40,404 bases of DNA from Candidatus Hydrogenedentes bacterium UBA2224 (GTDB lineage Bacteria; Hydrogenedentota; Hydrogenedentia; Hydrogenedentales; SLHB01): assembly GCA_002348185.1 (NCBI GenBank), contig DDYW01000148.1, positions 1-40,404 on the forward strand. Reading direction: 5' to 3'. The position numbers and the translations under genes are program-made. The notes below the pieces were generated by a model that had not been told where the DNA came from, searched no databases, and saw only the letters and a list, made by a program, of their open reading frames with translations. Below are positions 15,346 through 23,838 of this stretch, piece by piece. Within the stretch, counting starts at the first letter, position 1. Each line of letters begins with the position of its first letter.

Positions 15346-18300
15346 TCAACTCCCCGGAGACGCCGTGAAGGTGTAGACGCCAGCACCCACTTCAAACGAT
15401 GTGTTGCCCGCGGAATCGACAGTTTTCCTGTCCCCGGGACTCAGATTCCCGGCACAGGGTTCCGGAGTTCTGATCACGGCGGTTGTGTTCGCCGGAATCG
15501 AAACGTTCAGTGTGAACGACGTATCCTGAGACCAGGCACATCGAACAGGGCCATACATGGAATGGAACACGCCTTCCGCGGACTGGAGACCGCTGGGGTG
15601 GGGCTCGATGAGGATACGCTTGAAACCCGGTTCGAGGGGCCGAATGCCCACCAGGTACTCATAGTACCACTGGCCGATGGTTCCGAAGGCATAGTGATTG
15701 AACGAGTTCATGCCAGAGTGGAGCTCTTCGTACTTGTCGCTGTTCCATCGCTCCCAGATGGTGGTGGCGCCCGCATCGACCATGTAACCCCACGACGGAT
15801 ACGAGCGTTGCGTGGCCAGCTTCCCCGCAAGGTCGTCCTGGCCGAACGTGCTCAAGACAGGCATCAGGTAGGCCGCCCCGATGAAGCCCGTTGTCAGGTG
15901 ATTATCGTGCGCAATGATGTTCTGCGCAATGTTGTGGACGACGGCGGCACGTTTGTCTTCCGGGGTGATGCCAAACCAGAGGGGCACGAGGTTGGCGGTC
16001 TGTGTGCCGCCTTTGTACTGGTTGTCAGCGGCATTGAAATACCGCTCATTGTAAAGGTCTGCGATGACCGTGGCCTGGCGGCGGAGTTCGGCCGCGTCGT
16101 CCGCTTTTCCAATCGCCTCGGCCATGTCGGCAAGATACCGGGTAGAGAGATACTGGTACGCGCCGGCCAGCGTCTCTTTTGGAGACGGCTCCACCGGCAC
16201 CCAGTCCCCGTAGCGGCCCATGACATAGAGTCCATCGGTTGCTCTCTCGCGCATGTAGTGGAGCCAGCCGGCCATGGCGTCATAGTTCGTCTCGATGATG
16301 CGCGTGTCGCCGTAGTAGGTGTAGATGGCCCAGGGCGCGACCGTGATGACGTCGGCCCATCCAGGCGCGCCGGGCGCGGCGTTGAGTGCCGGCGCCACGT
16401 CCGTTGCCGCGCCGTCTGGGGTGCGCGAGTCGAGAACGTCGCGCATCCATTTTGTCATGAATCCCGCCACGTTCATGTTCCAGCACGCCGTGGGCAGGAA
16501 AAGCTGAACGTCGCCTGTCCACCCCAGGCGCTCATCGCGCTGGGGGCAGTCCGTGGGAACGCTGTAGAAGTTGGAGCGCATGCTCCAGAGGATGTTCGTC
16601 TGCACGCGGTTGATGACGCTATCCGAGCACGAGAACCTGCCAATGGCGGGAAGCGCGGCGTGCATAACGTGCATCATGAGGGCGTCTTTGGGCGGCGCGC
16701 CAGGGTATCCCGTGAGTTCGGCGTAGCGGAAGCCCCGATACGTGAAGGCCGGCTCCCAAACTTCCTCCCCCACTCCTTTCAAGGTGTAGACATCGGTGCA
16801 CTTCGCGCCTTGCAGGTTGTCGGTGTAGAGCGTGCCGTCGGAACGCAGGATTTCGGCGTGCCGGATCTGCACACGTGTCCCTCTGGGACCGCTGACCTTG
16901 AGCCGGGCGCGTCCCGCCGCGTTCTGGCCGAAGTCAAAGATGAAGACCCCGGGTCTGGGCACGGACACGGCGACGGCGGGGAGTACCTCCGTGACCTGGA
17001 TTGCCGGCCCAACATGTGCGGCCAATTGTCCCATGGGCCCGGTCCAGGCGCGGGCAGGCAGCCAATCGTCATCTCTGAAGCCCGGCTCGCACCAGCCGGC
17101 AATCTCCTGCTGGGCATCGTAGGTTTCGCCATGGTAGATGCTGTCCTTGACGATGGGTGAGTCATGGCCCTTCCAGCCCTCATCGGTCGCAATGACCTGG
17201 CGAGTTCCGTCTTCGTAGACCATCTCGAGCTGCGCTATACCGCGGAGGTTGCCATCCTTCCAGGCGCCCGCCATGCTCCCTCCCCACCATCCATTGCCAA
17301 GCACCACGCCCACGGCATTCTCGCCGCCCCGCAACAACGTGGTTACGTCGTACGTCTGGTAGAGGATGTGCTTCGGGAAATACGTCCAGCCTGGCGTGAG
17401 CTCGTCTTGCCCAACGCGGCTTCCGTTGATGAAGAGGCGGTAGGCTCCCAGCGCGCTGACATAGACGCGAGCCCGCACGATGGGGGAGTGTTCCGTGGTA
17501 AACGCCTTACGCAGATAGAACGAACGGCTCGGGAAGCGGTCGGCCACGCGGCCCCATGGAGATTCTCCGTACCTGGCGACCAGCTTTGGCTGACCCCAGT
17601 CTTTGGCGTCAAAGCCGGGCGTCTCCCAACCTTCGGGCCCTTCCGCGGAAGTGAGCCAGTCCTGCCCCGAGCGGACCACGATCACGCGGCCGCCGGCGAG
17701 CGTGATGTGCATGCCGAAGACGATGCCCGCAATCCCGCGCGCGTGCACGCCCTCAATCGCGATGACGTTCTTCCCTGGGACGAGTTCCTTCGCGACATCA
17801 AATGACTCCACGGCCTTCCATTCGTCGCAGCCACCCAGTTCCTTACCATTCAGATAGAACGTGTACTCGTTGTTTGCGGCGCCCCACGCCGTCGCCGAGG
17901 CGACCTTGACATCCGCAGGCAGTTCAACGGTCTTCCGAAAGTAGCGGGACACCTCTCTGGTACTTTCAGCGGGATGCCAGATCCAGTCGCCGAAGACCGG
18001 CTCAGGTCCGGCCTTTGCCTCTTCAATGGTGATCCACGTGGCTTTCCAGTCGGCTGCGCTTAACAGGCCCATCTCCCAAAAGGCCGGTTCAGCCCACGGA
18101 GATGGGGCGTCCGCGTTGTCCCAGGTACGCACCGACCAATAACAGCGCTCCCCGGCGTGTAGAGCGGGACCGTCATACGGAACATGGATTGACTGCCCGG
18201 AGATGACCCGGCCGGAGTCCCACAGGGTGCCCTCCCCAGCGGCAGCGGCCGCTTCCGTTGGCGAGACGGCGATCTGGTACGCCGTCTGTGTAGCGCCCCG

Positions 18301-18468
18301 CCGGGAATCATTGACTTCCCAGGAAAGCCGGGGTTGCGCCACGTCAAGTCCGATGGGGTTTGTTTCGTATTCGCACCGCAGGTTCTGCGGGGCCCCAGGG
18401 CCTTCGGCATGGGCCGCCAACGCCAGTACCGCACATCCAAGCCCGTTCAGCAACAAGGTGCGCACCAT
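15346..18468 (-). CDS. Secreted GH78 alpha-L-rhamnosidase
   Basis: 1040 residues. AAAGGAG precedes the ATG and the signal peptide ends ALAAHAEG. It opens with the Ig-like front domain (NPIGLDVAQPRLSW, WDSGRV, YYWSVRTWD-type blocks). Then come a carbohydrate-binding insert (DWIWHPAESTREVSRYFRKT), the beta-sandwich (YVSALGAYRLFINGSRVG, TPGWTYF) and the (alpha/alpha)6 barrel. In the barrel, DCPQRDERLGWTGD places Glu646 as general acid, and TTIWERWNSD places Glu906 as general base. A C-terminal sandwich ends the protein (GLQSAEGVFHSMYGP). It should release terminal alpha-L-rhamnose from pectic or other rhamnosylated glycans. It is downstream of, and in the same direction as, the GH28 gene, so the pair points to rhamnogalacturonan-like substrates. 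Length and order match the family. Confidence 0.93.
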   Translation of the reverse strand: MVRTLLLNGLGCAVLALAAHAEGPGAPQNLRCEYETNPIGLDVAQPRLSWEVNDSRRGATQTAYQIAVSPTEAAAAAGEGTLWDSGRVISGQSIHVPYDGPALHAGERCYWSVRTWDNADAPSPWAEPAFWEMGLLSAADWKATWITIEEAKAGPEPVFGDWIWHPAESTREVSRYFRKTVELPADVKVASATAWGAANNEYTFYLNGKELGGCDEWKAVESFDVAKELVPGKNVIAIEGVHARGIAGIVFGMHITLAGGRVIVVRSGQDWLTSAEGPEGWETPGFDAKDWGQPKLVARYGESPWGRVADRFPSRSFYLRKAFTTEHSPIVRARVYVSALGAYRLFINGSRVGQDELTPGWTYFPKHILYQTYDVTTLLRGGENAVGVVLGNGWWGGSMAGAWKDGNLRGIAQLEMVYEDGTRQVIATDEGWKGHDSPIVKDSIYHGETYDAQQEIAGWCEPGFRDDDWLPARAWTGPMGQLAAHVGPAIQVTEVLPAVAVSVPRPGVFIFDFGQNAAGRARLKVSGPRGTRVQIRHAEILRSDGTLYTDNLQGAKCTDVYTLKGVGEEVWEPAFTYRGFRYAELTGYPGAPPKDALMMHVMHAALPAIGRFSCSDSVINRVQTNILWSMRSNFYSVPTDCPQRDERLGWTGDVQLFLPTACWNMNVAGFMTKWMRDVLDSRTPDGAATDVAPALNAAPGAPGWADVITVAPWAIYTYYGDTRIIETNYDAMAGWLHYMRERATDGLYVMGRYGDWVPVEPSPKETLAGAYQYLSTRYLADMAEAIGKADDAAELRRQATVIADLYNERYFNAADNQYKGGTQTANLVPLWFGITPEDKRAAVVHNIAQNIIAHDNHLTTGFIGAAYLMPVLSTFGQDDLAGKLATQRSYPSWGYMVDAGATTIWERWNSDKYEELHSGMNSFNHYAFGTIGQWYYEYLVGIRPLEPGFKRILIEPHPSGLQSAEGVFHSMYGPVRCAWSQDTSFTLNVSIPANTTAVIRTPEPCAGNLSPGDRKTVDSAGNTSFEVGAGVYTFTASPGS

Positions 18469-18696
18469 CCTCGGTCTCCTTTGGGCGTTATACCCTCAGT
18501 GTACCCTGCGAGGCCCGGATGGCACCATCATTGTCGCCAGACTTGTCTCAAGCCCGAAAATGCACTTCCTGGACGGATTATCGTTCGCATGCATTCGTAT
18601 GCGTTGGCGCCATATCGGGAACAGGGACGCGCCGCATGACGCGGGCCGACTGAGCGCGCGAGCATCTTCAGGATGTCGCTATGTGGCTCCCGAAAA

Positions 18697-20241
18697 CTAC
18701 AGCCTGGGGTTCGTCTCCAGATTCAGCACGTCCTCGAACACGAATGCTTCCCGTTCATTGACGCTCCGCGGGCGCGCACGGAAGTTGCGGATGACAAGGC
18801 CGTCGACATGCCGCGCGAAGAGGGCATAGGCGGGCAGGTCGCCGAACATCCAAAACTCAGGGTACTCCTCTTCCACTTCGGGAACAGGCGATTTGAGGTC
18901 GAGCTGTTCGCCCCCGGCGCGATAGGCGATATTGATGTCCTCCAAAACAATGTCTTTCGCGTACAGACCTGGTATTCCGCTGATCACGCAGGGAGATTCC
19001 ACGCCGGTCGCGGTGAGCTGCCTGATGGTGATATGTTCCAGCGCGCCCGCCCGGTCTTTGTCCTTCCAGCGGTTGCGGTTGCCCAGACGGATGAAGAGGG
19101 GCGTGGTGACGTTGTTCGCCGAGACATTTCGCACGGTAACATTACGCACAGCGGCGCCGTCGACGCTTTCCAGGGCGATTGCTGAAAGTGCCCAGGGCCA
19201 GATCTCTTCCGTGAAGAGCCGGCAGTCCTCTATTAGAACATCGGAGATGTCGGACCAGGTTTCGGTGCCTATCTTGATGCAGTTGGCCGCGCTCCGGATC
19301 GCGCATTGCGTAATGCGGATGTTCTTCATGGCGCGGCTGATATCCCCGGCGAACCCGTTCTTCAGCACGATGCCGTCGTCGCCCGTGGAAATGAAGCACC
19401 GCGCGATCGCCACCTCGCTCGAACCAACGATGTCGATGCCATCGGTGTTCTCGCCGTGGTAATTGTTGTCCAGGACAACGCCCTCGACCTGAACGCGCTC
19501 GCACCGGTCGATCGATAGCGTCCACCCGGGGGAATTCTCGATGATGAGATTGCTCACGACAAGGTTCGAGGCCTCTTTCAGCCGAATGAAGGGAGACGGA
19601 CGGCCCGGAATCTTCTTGCGTTTACAGGCGAAGTGGACGGACCTCGCCTCGTCGAGGGAGAAGACTTCGGGCGGCGTCACGGGGGCGTGCATCCGGGGAG
19701 CTTGCCACCAGGCTTCGCCTTCCCCTGCGATCTTCCCCGGCCCTTCTATGCGCACGTTTTGGGCTTTGTCGCACTGGATGAAATGCGGAGGAGCGTAGTG
19801 CGAGGGGTCCCGGCTGGCCCGGAGAACAGCGTCCCTGGCAATGCGCAGGGTGACGTTGGTCTTCAACGTCAAAGTACCGGAGACAAAGTCGCCGCCGGCG
19901 ATCCAGACCGTACCGCCGCCCTGACCATGCGCTGCCTCGATGGCGTTCTGGATGGCCGCGGTGTTGACGGTCTTGCCATCCCCGACGGCCCCGTAGTCCT
20001 GCACGTCAAACACGGGACCGGAAGCTGCTGTCCTGTCGAAATCGATGTATTGGCCGTAGGGAATGTCCTGAAGGAATTCGCCGGGGGTGATCGCTCGTGA
20101 CTCCAGAGGACTCGGCTCGGCCGCACGCGTGGTGCCGGGCGTGCGCTGCGCTGCATCCGCCGGCATCCCGGCGGACCCGGAGCCGGCAAGGAGGAGCATT
20201 GGAGCCCAGAAGAACACGAATGTGCGGACGAACCCCCGCAT
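18697..20241 (-). CDS. Secreted GH28 polygalacturonase-like enzyme
   Basis: 514 residues. GGGAGGT stands 7 nt before the ATG at 20241; a longer in-frame start would prefix a charged stretch and is unlikely. The signal peptide is MRGFVRTFVFFWAPMLLLAG. The beta-helix entry DVQDYGAVGDGKTVNTAAIQNAIEAA is diagnostic (pectate-lyase-3/GH28 entry). Active-site blocks: NTDGIDI (Asn265, Asp267) and GDDGIVLK (Asp288, Asp289). The GHG block is replaced by ANCIKIGTE, a pattern seen in exo-acting or rhamnogalacturonan-related GH28 members. Expected action: inverting hydrolysis of alpha-linked galacturonic acid. The GH78 rhamnosidase follows 228 bp downstream on the same strand. The precise specificity (homogalacturonan or rhamnogalacturonan) is not readable. 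Confidence 0.9.
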   Translation of the reverse strand: MRGFVRTFVFFWAPMLLLAGSGSAGMPADAAQRTPGTTRAAEPSPLESRAITPGEFLQDIPYGQYIDFDRTAASGPVFDVQDYGAVGDGKTVNTAAIQNAIEAAHGQGGGTVWIAGGDFVSGTLTLKTNVTLRIARDAVLRASRDPSHYAPPHFIQCDKAQNVRIEGPGKIAGEGEAWWQAPRMHAPVTPPEVFSLDEARSVHFACKRKKIPGRPSPFIRLKEASNLVVSNLIIENSPGWTLSIDRCERVQVEGVVLDNNYHGENTDGIDIVGSSEVAIARCFISTGDDGIVLKNGFAGDISRAMKNIRITQCAIRSAANCIKIGTETWSDISDVLIEDCRLFTEEIWPWALSAIALESVDGAAVRNVTVRNVSANNVTTPLFIRLGNRNRWKDKDRAGALEHITIRQLTATGVESPCVISGIPGLYAKDIVLEDINIAYRAGGEQLDLKSPVPEVEEEYPEFWMFGDLPAYALFARHVDGLVIRNFRARPRSVNEREAFVFEDVLNLETNPRL

Positions 20242-20330
20242 GCGACTACCTCCCGTCGAAGACCTCTTGTTTTTCCTCAACTCCCTCGTGGATTGTGCGA
20301 TGCGCCACTCGTTGTTGAGCCGCGCATCTC

Positions 20331-21239
20331 TTACGTCGATTGTGCCGTGATAAAATCACGCACGGCATCGGCCTGGAGCCGGTGACCGTCGATCAAGACG
20401 GCGGCCAGGATGGAATACCCGGACAGTTTACCCTTCTCCACCAAATCAGCGATACCCTCCATCTGGCTCATGACGAGGTCGACGGGGACCGGCGCCACCT
20501 TGGTGTAGTCGCGGAGGTACACGCCCATTACGATGGGTTTTCCGGGAAACAGCGCCAGGCACTGGTCCACGTAATGGGTCATATGAACGATATTCTCGGG
20601 CTTCCAGATCCAGAGCGTGACCACATCAATGTGAGGGCGTAACCCGGTCCAGAACGCCGCCTCTTCGAACTCATGAGTGTACACCACCGTCCAGAGTTTG
20701 AGGTCGGGATTGGCGTCTCGAATCGCCGACCGGATCTCGCCGAACTCTTTGGGCCCGTAGTTGTAACTCTTCATCAGGCCCATAAGGTCGTCACAATATA
20801 CACCGGTTACGTTCGGGAACTCCCTGGCGAGGCGCGCGACGTTCTCGCCCTCGGTCCGGACCGTTGTGGGATCGCTCTTGGGTTTGCATGCGGGCCGTCC
20901 GTCTTCGTTCCATTCCCAGCCCCACTTGCTGATATCGCAGGTGACCTCGTCGTAATCCTGAAGGAGGCGCAAGGCATGGACATCGTTGGGGTGAAACAGG
21001 AAGTTGGCGCGGGAAAGTCCGAAGTAGCGCGCGCCCTGACCGAGACCGTAAATGGAAGGCGGAACTTGAGGGTCGATGCCCTGCCCCTCCCACACCCAGC
21101 CGATGTCGCGGAAGGTGGGTTTGGCACCCTTGGGCGCCTCAGCCGCAGGGGCTTGCTGCTCAGCACCCTGCGTCCGGCCTGCCAAACCAAGCGTCGCTCC
21201 GGCGATCGTTGCCTCCTGGATGAATTCCCGGCGTTTCAT
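20331..21239 (-). CDS. Tat-exported TIM-barrel-like protein, unknown function (paralogue of 1071-1943)
   Basis: 302 residues. GGAGG lies 4 nt before the ATG. The leader is MKRREFIQEATIAGATLGLAG with the RR pair. After a short Pro/Ala linker the barrel-like body carries FPNVTGVYCDDLMGL, LKLWTVVYTHEFEEAAFW, IDVVTLWIWKPEN and FPGKPIVMGVYLRDYTKVAPVP. All are in the same order and context as in the protein at 1071. The Asp pair in YCDD and the Asp in LRDY are conserved between the two. It lies 90 bp upstream of the GH28 gene on the same strand and may share its transcript. I cannot name a characterised family. A glycoside-related enzyme is the most economical guess. Confidence 0.72.
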   Translation of the reverse strand: MKRREFIQEATIAGATLGLAGRTQGAEQQAPAAEAPKGAKPTFRDIGWVWEGQGIDPQVPPSIYGLGQGARYFGLSRANFLFHPNDVHALRLLQDYDEVTCDISKWGWEWNEDGRPACKPKSDPTTVRTEGENVARLAREFPNVTGVYCDDLMGLMKSYNYGPKEFGEIRSAIRDANPDLKLWTVVYTHEFEEAAFWTGLRPHIDVVTLWIWKPENIVHMTHYVDQCLALFPGKPIVMGVYLRDYTKVAPVPVDLVMSQMEGIADLVEKGKLSGYSILAAVLIDGHRLQADAVRDFITAQST

Positions 21240-21398
21240 GGAACCCTCCATTCGATGCGAGCATCGGGTTGCAGCATTGCTGGCACGGGCGGCCACTTCC
21301 CGATTCATGCTACTCCAATTCCTGGGATTTCGCACATTTGACTGGAGGCAGCGCACTCGGCGACGATGAGGAGGTCTGGGGAATGCCCGCGGGGCAAA

Positions 21399-21410
21399 CG
21401 TACCGGTACG
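21399..21410. promoter_or_regulatory. Perfect 12-bp palindrome before the isomerase gene
   Basis: CGTACCGGTACG lies 6 nt upstream of the SD AAGGAGG of the gene at 21426. It is also inside the 186-bp divergent gap shared with the gene at 20331. Possible operator, or a short hairpin affecting ribosome access. Confidence 0.35.
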
Positions 21411-21425
21411 AAAAAGGAGGCGGCC

Positions 21426-22268
21426 ATGATCGAACTGGGCATGCACACCGACAACTGGCGTCCGCTGAGCGGGGGGTTTGACAAGGCGGCGGATGCGGCG
21501 GTCAAGTATGAGATCGAACATCTGGAGTTTGGGGCGATTCACGGCCAGTACTTCATCCAGGCCATGGGCTATGAGCCCGGCATCTCGCTGGAGTCGAATC
21601 CGCGCGCCCTCAAACGGTATTGCGACAAGCGCGGTTTGAGGATTTCGCAAATTGACGGGGCGTTCCCCCTCATGGGACCGGATGGCTCCGCGTATGGCGT
21701 GCAGTATGTGCGGCAATGCATCCGGTTTGCGGCAGAGCTGGACTGTCCCATGGTGGACACGACGGACGGCGCATTCAACATCGAGGGCCTCGGCCGCGAC
21801 GAGGTTTTCCGCATCACCTGCGACAACTACCGGCAAGTGCTGTCCTGGGCGGAGGACTACCGGATTGTCATCAACGTCGAGCCGCACGGCCCCTATACGA
21901 ATGACGCCGAGTTCATGGTCAAGCTGTTCAAGCACTTCGATTCCGAATGGCTGCGGTGCAATTTCGACACAGGGAATTCGTTCATCGCGGGACACGATCC
22001 GCTGGAATACCTGAAGATCTTGCGCGCCTACGTGTCGCACTGCCACATCAAGGATGTGAGTGAAGGATTGGCGGCGGCGGCGCGCGGGGAAGAGACCGGC
22101 ATCGCATGCAGCGAGGTCCCAATCGGCGGCGGCGTGAACGCGGACAACATCAAGAAGTGTCTCGCCTTTCTGAAGGAGACCAAGTGGGATGGCGTGGTCT
22201 CGCTCGAATGCTACGGCGCGGACGAGAATATCAAGGAGAGCGTGCAGTTCCTGCGGGCGCTTGTGTGA
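21426..22268 (+). CDS. Sugar phosphate isomerase/epimerase-fold protein (AP_endonuc_2 TIM barrel)
   Basis: 280 residues. AAAAAGGAGG lies 6 nt before the ATG. There is no signal peptide, so it is cytoplasmic, one of the few here. The metal ligands of the xylose-isomerase-like barrel are all visible: Glu152 (VEPHG), Asp181 (NFDTGN), His205/His207 (SHCHIKD) and Glu261 (SLECYG). The family covers ketose epimerases, dehydratases, inosose isomerases and 3-keto-glycoside lyases; sequence alone does not choose among them. It starts MIELGMHTDNWRPLSGG, so the Asn-Trp near the first strand may contact substrate. It is divergent from the Tat TIM-barrel gene and stands alone downstream. With DUF1080 in the window, a role on oxidised sugars is plausible but inferred. 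Confidence 0.83.
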   Translation: MIELGMHTDNWRPLSGGFDKAADAAVKYEIEHLEFGAIHGQYFIQAMGYEPGISLESNPRALKRYCDKRGLRISQIDGAFPLMGPDGSAYGVQYVRQCIRFAAELDCPMVDTTDGAFNIEGLGRDEVFRITCDNYRQVLSWAEDYRIVINVEPHGPYTNDAEFMVKLFKHFDSEWLRCNFDTGNSFIAGHDPLEYLKILRAYVSHCHIKDVSEGLAAAARGEETGIACSEVPIGGGVNADNIKKCLAFLKETKWDGVVSLECYGADENIKESVQFLRALV

Positions 22269-22389
22269 GTCCTGAGAGAACGGTAGAGCGCGCCCCCTTC
22301 ACCAACTGGCAGCGATTGGTTCATTCGGGAGGGGATGCTTCGAGCCGTGTGTTCAGGAGACACGGAGCGCTGGTTCCGGGAGAGCCATC

Positions 22390-22491
22390 AGGCTGAAGCA
22401 GGGCAAGATAATTGTCGAAAAGTACCCCGACGGTTACGTTGCTTATCCCGTTGGATTCAAGGGCATTGCGGCCGCCGAGGGCGGCACCTGA
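22390..22491 (+). pseudogene. HicB-like antitoxin relic
   Basis: One frame reads KIIVEKYPDGYVAYPVGFKG and then IAAAEGGT before a stop. This matches the core strand of the HicB/UPF0150 family (xVEKxPDGYVAYPxGxKG, then V-x-G-x-GDT). No ATG or GTG precedes it in a sensible position (only CTG at 22393), and the helix that should follow GDT is missing after an in-frame TGA. No HicA toxin partner is seen. It is best read as a decayed fragment. Confidence 0.5.
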
Positions 22492-22584
22492 ATCGCATCG
22501 CGACGCGTTCGAGCCCCCGTTTCGAAGCGATGTCGTGCCGGCGATGCCTGCGAAATGGCTTCCTGGTAAGTCCATTCCGGTCTA

Positions 22585-22613
22585 TTGACACCTCCGGCAT
22601 GTCGCTTTATGAT
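22585..22613 (+). promoter_or_regulatory. Near-perfect sigma70 promoter
   Basis: TTGACA (22585-22590), a 17-nt spacer, TATGAT (22608-22613). Eleven of twelve hexamer bases match consensus at ideal spacing, the best promoter in the window. Transcription would start near 22620, about 245 nt before the next start codon. Confidence 0.65.
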
Positions 22614-22635
22614 CGTTGCAGAGGAGTTGTCTTTA

Positions 22636-22676
22636 TTGGCCACGGGAAGTCCGCAAAGGGCGGATTTCGGCCCAAA
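22636..22676 (+). ncRNA. Long hairpin in leader: candidate regulatory RNA or small RNA
   Basis: A nine-pair stem (22646-22654 with 22660-22668, one G-T pair, loop AAAGG) is extended outward by TTGG...CCAA pairing with small bulges. It begins about 15 nt after the predicted transcript start from the promoter at 22585. It may be a structured 5' leader or the core of a small RNA. No known riboswitch core is recognisable by eye. Confidence 0.3.
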
Positions 22677-22866
22677 TGTATGGGGGTGATGAAGCGATGC
22701 TTCGCCGTCTTGTCGGCCAGGCCGGTCCCACCGGCGCGGTCTTGATTCGCAGTAGTCATCGCAAACAGTTCTCGCCGAATGCCGGATTGCAGCCTGCGTG
22801 CACGAATTCATCGATACCAAACAGCCGCGGGTCCTGAGCATTGCGCTCAGAGAGGGGATCTGCCAT

Positions 22867-23838
22867 ATGTCACACCAGACCGATCGCCGGACGTTCGTGA
22901 AGAGTGCGCTTGCGGCGCCTGCTGCCATGGCGCTGTCCATGCAGGCAAGTGGACAGGCCCCGGACGCGCCAGCTCCGCAGGACGCAGCGCCCGTTGCTGC
23001 GCTCCCCCAGGGCAAAATCGGAAACCTGCAGGTCAGCCGCCTCTTGCTTGGAGGGAACCTGCTGACCCACTTCACGCACAGCCGCGACCTGAAGTATGTC
23101 TACAATCTCGCCGCGCATTACAACACGGACGAGAAGATCATCGAGACGATGGCGGTCGCGGAACAGAACGGGATCAATACCCTCGTCATCCATACGGTGC
23201 CTCACGTGCTCGACACCCTGCGGAAATACCGTGTCGAGATGGGCGGAAAGATCCAGTGGATCATCTGTCCGACGGCGCCGGTGGGCAACGACCTGAGCGA
23301 ATATGCCAGGCAGGTCGAGGCGCTGGTGAAGGACCGCTGCGAGGCGGTCTACCTGTGGGGGGTCCACTCGGATAAGCTCGTCGCGGAAGGCCGGGGCGAG
23401 GTGATTGCCAGACTGGTCGCCCTCGTGAAGGAGCACGGCATTCCGTCCGGCGTCGGCGCGCACGATTCGAATGTGATCATGTACTGCGAGAAGAATAACG
23501 TGGGCGCGGATTTCTACATCAAGACGCTCCACCATCACAAATACCCGACCGCCCCCAAGCCCCACGAACTCACGGCGGCGTATGCCGAGCTCCCCGGCTA
23601 CTGGTGCCGGGACCCGCAGGAACTCGTCGAATTCATGGCGACGGTCGAGAAGCCGTGGATCGCGTTCAAGGTCATGGCGGCGGGCGCCATCGAACCCGCG
23701 AGCGCCTTCCAATACGCCTTCAAGAATGGCGCGGACCATGTCCTTGCGGGGATGTTTGATTACGAAATTGCAGAGGACGCCAGGATCGCGAGCGACATCC
23801 TCTCCAATCTCGAGAGAACGCGTCCATGGAGAAGCTGA
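22867..23838 (+). CDS. Tat-exported aldo/keto-reductase-like TIM-barrel protein
   Basis: 323 residues. GAGAGGGG precedes the ATG. The leader is MSHQTDRRTFVKSALAAPAAMALSM with the RR pair. The sequence then resembles AKR proteins in its opening (KIGNLQVSRLLLGGNLL) and strand pattern (INTLVIHTV, IQWIICPTA, EAVYLWGVH, IPSGVGAHD, WIAFKVMAAGAIEP). The usual catalytic Asp/Tyr stretch (DTAxxYG) is not recognisable: after the first helix it reads HYNTDEKIIETM. A redox enzyme needing NAD(P)H would be odd in the periplasm unless exported with bound cofactor, which Tat allows. It overlaps the next gene by 13 nt, so the two are translationally coupled and probably functional partners. Confidence 0.75.
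   Translation: MSHQTDRRTFVKSALAAPAAMALSMQASGQAPDAPAPQDAAPVAALPQGKIGNLQVSRLLLGGNLLTHFTHSRDLKYVYNLAAHYNTDEKIIETMAVAEQNGINTLVIHTVPHVLDTLRKYRVEMGGKIQWIICPTAPVGNDLSEYARQVEALVKDRCEAVYLWGVHSDKLVAEGRGEVIARLVALVKEHGIPSGVGAHDSNVIMYCEKNNVGADFYIKTLHHHKYPTAPKPHELTAAYAELPGYWCRDPQELVEFMATVEKPWIAFKVMAAGAIEPASAFQYAFKNGADHVLAGMFDYEIAEDARIASDILSNLERTRPWRS

Larger units (their letters stand above)
22269..22866. other. 598-bp intergenic region with relic, promoter and structured leader
   Basis: It contains the HicB-like relic, then a near-consensus promoter and a long hairpin ahead of the gene at 22867. Longer open frames here have unnatural composition and no recognisable domain. Confidence 0.5.

Noticed and set aside
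14899..17160. 753-codon plus-strand frame opposite GH78
   Set aside because: Covers the PQQ gene end and the rhamnosidase, whose catalytic motifs are clear on the minus strand; composition is shadow-like.
22335..22745. 136-codon plus-strand frame in the 598-bp gap
   Set aside because: Cys/Arg-rich chance frame; the HicB relic lies in a different frame in the same DNA, and the promoter and hairpin are inside it.
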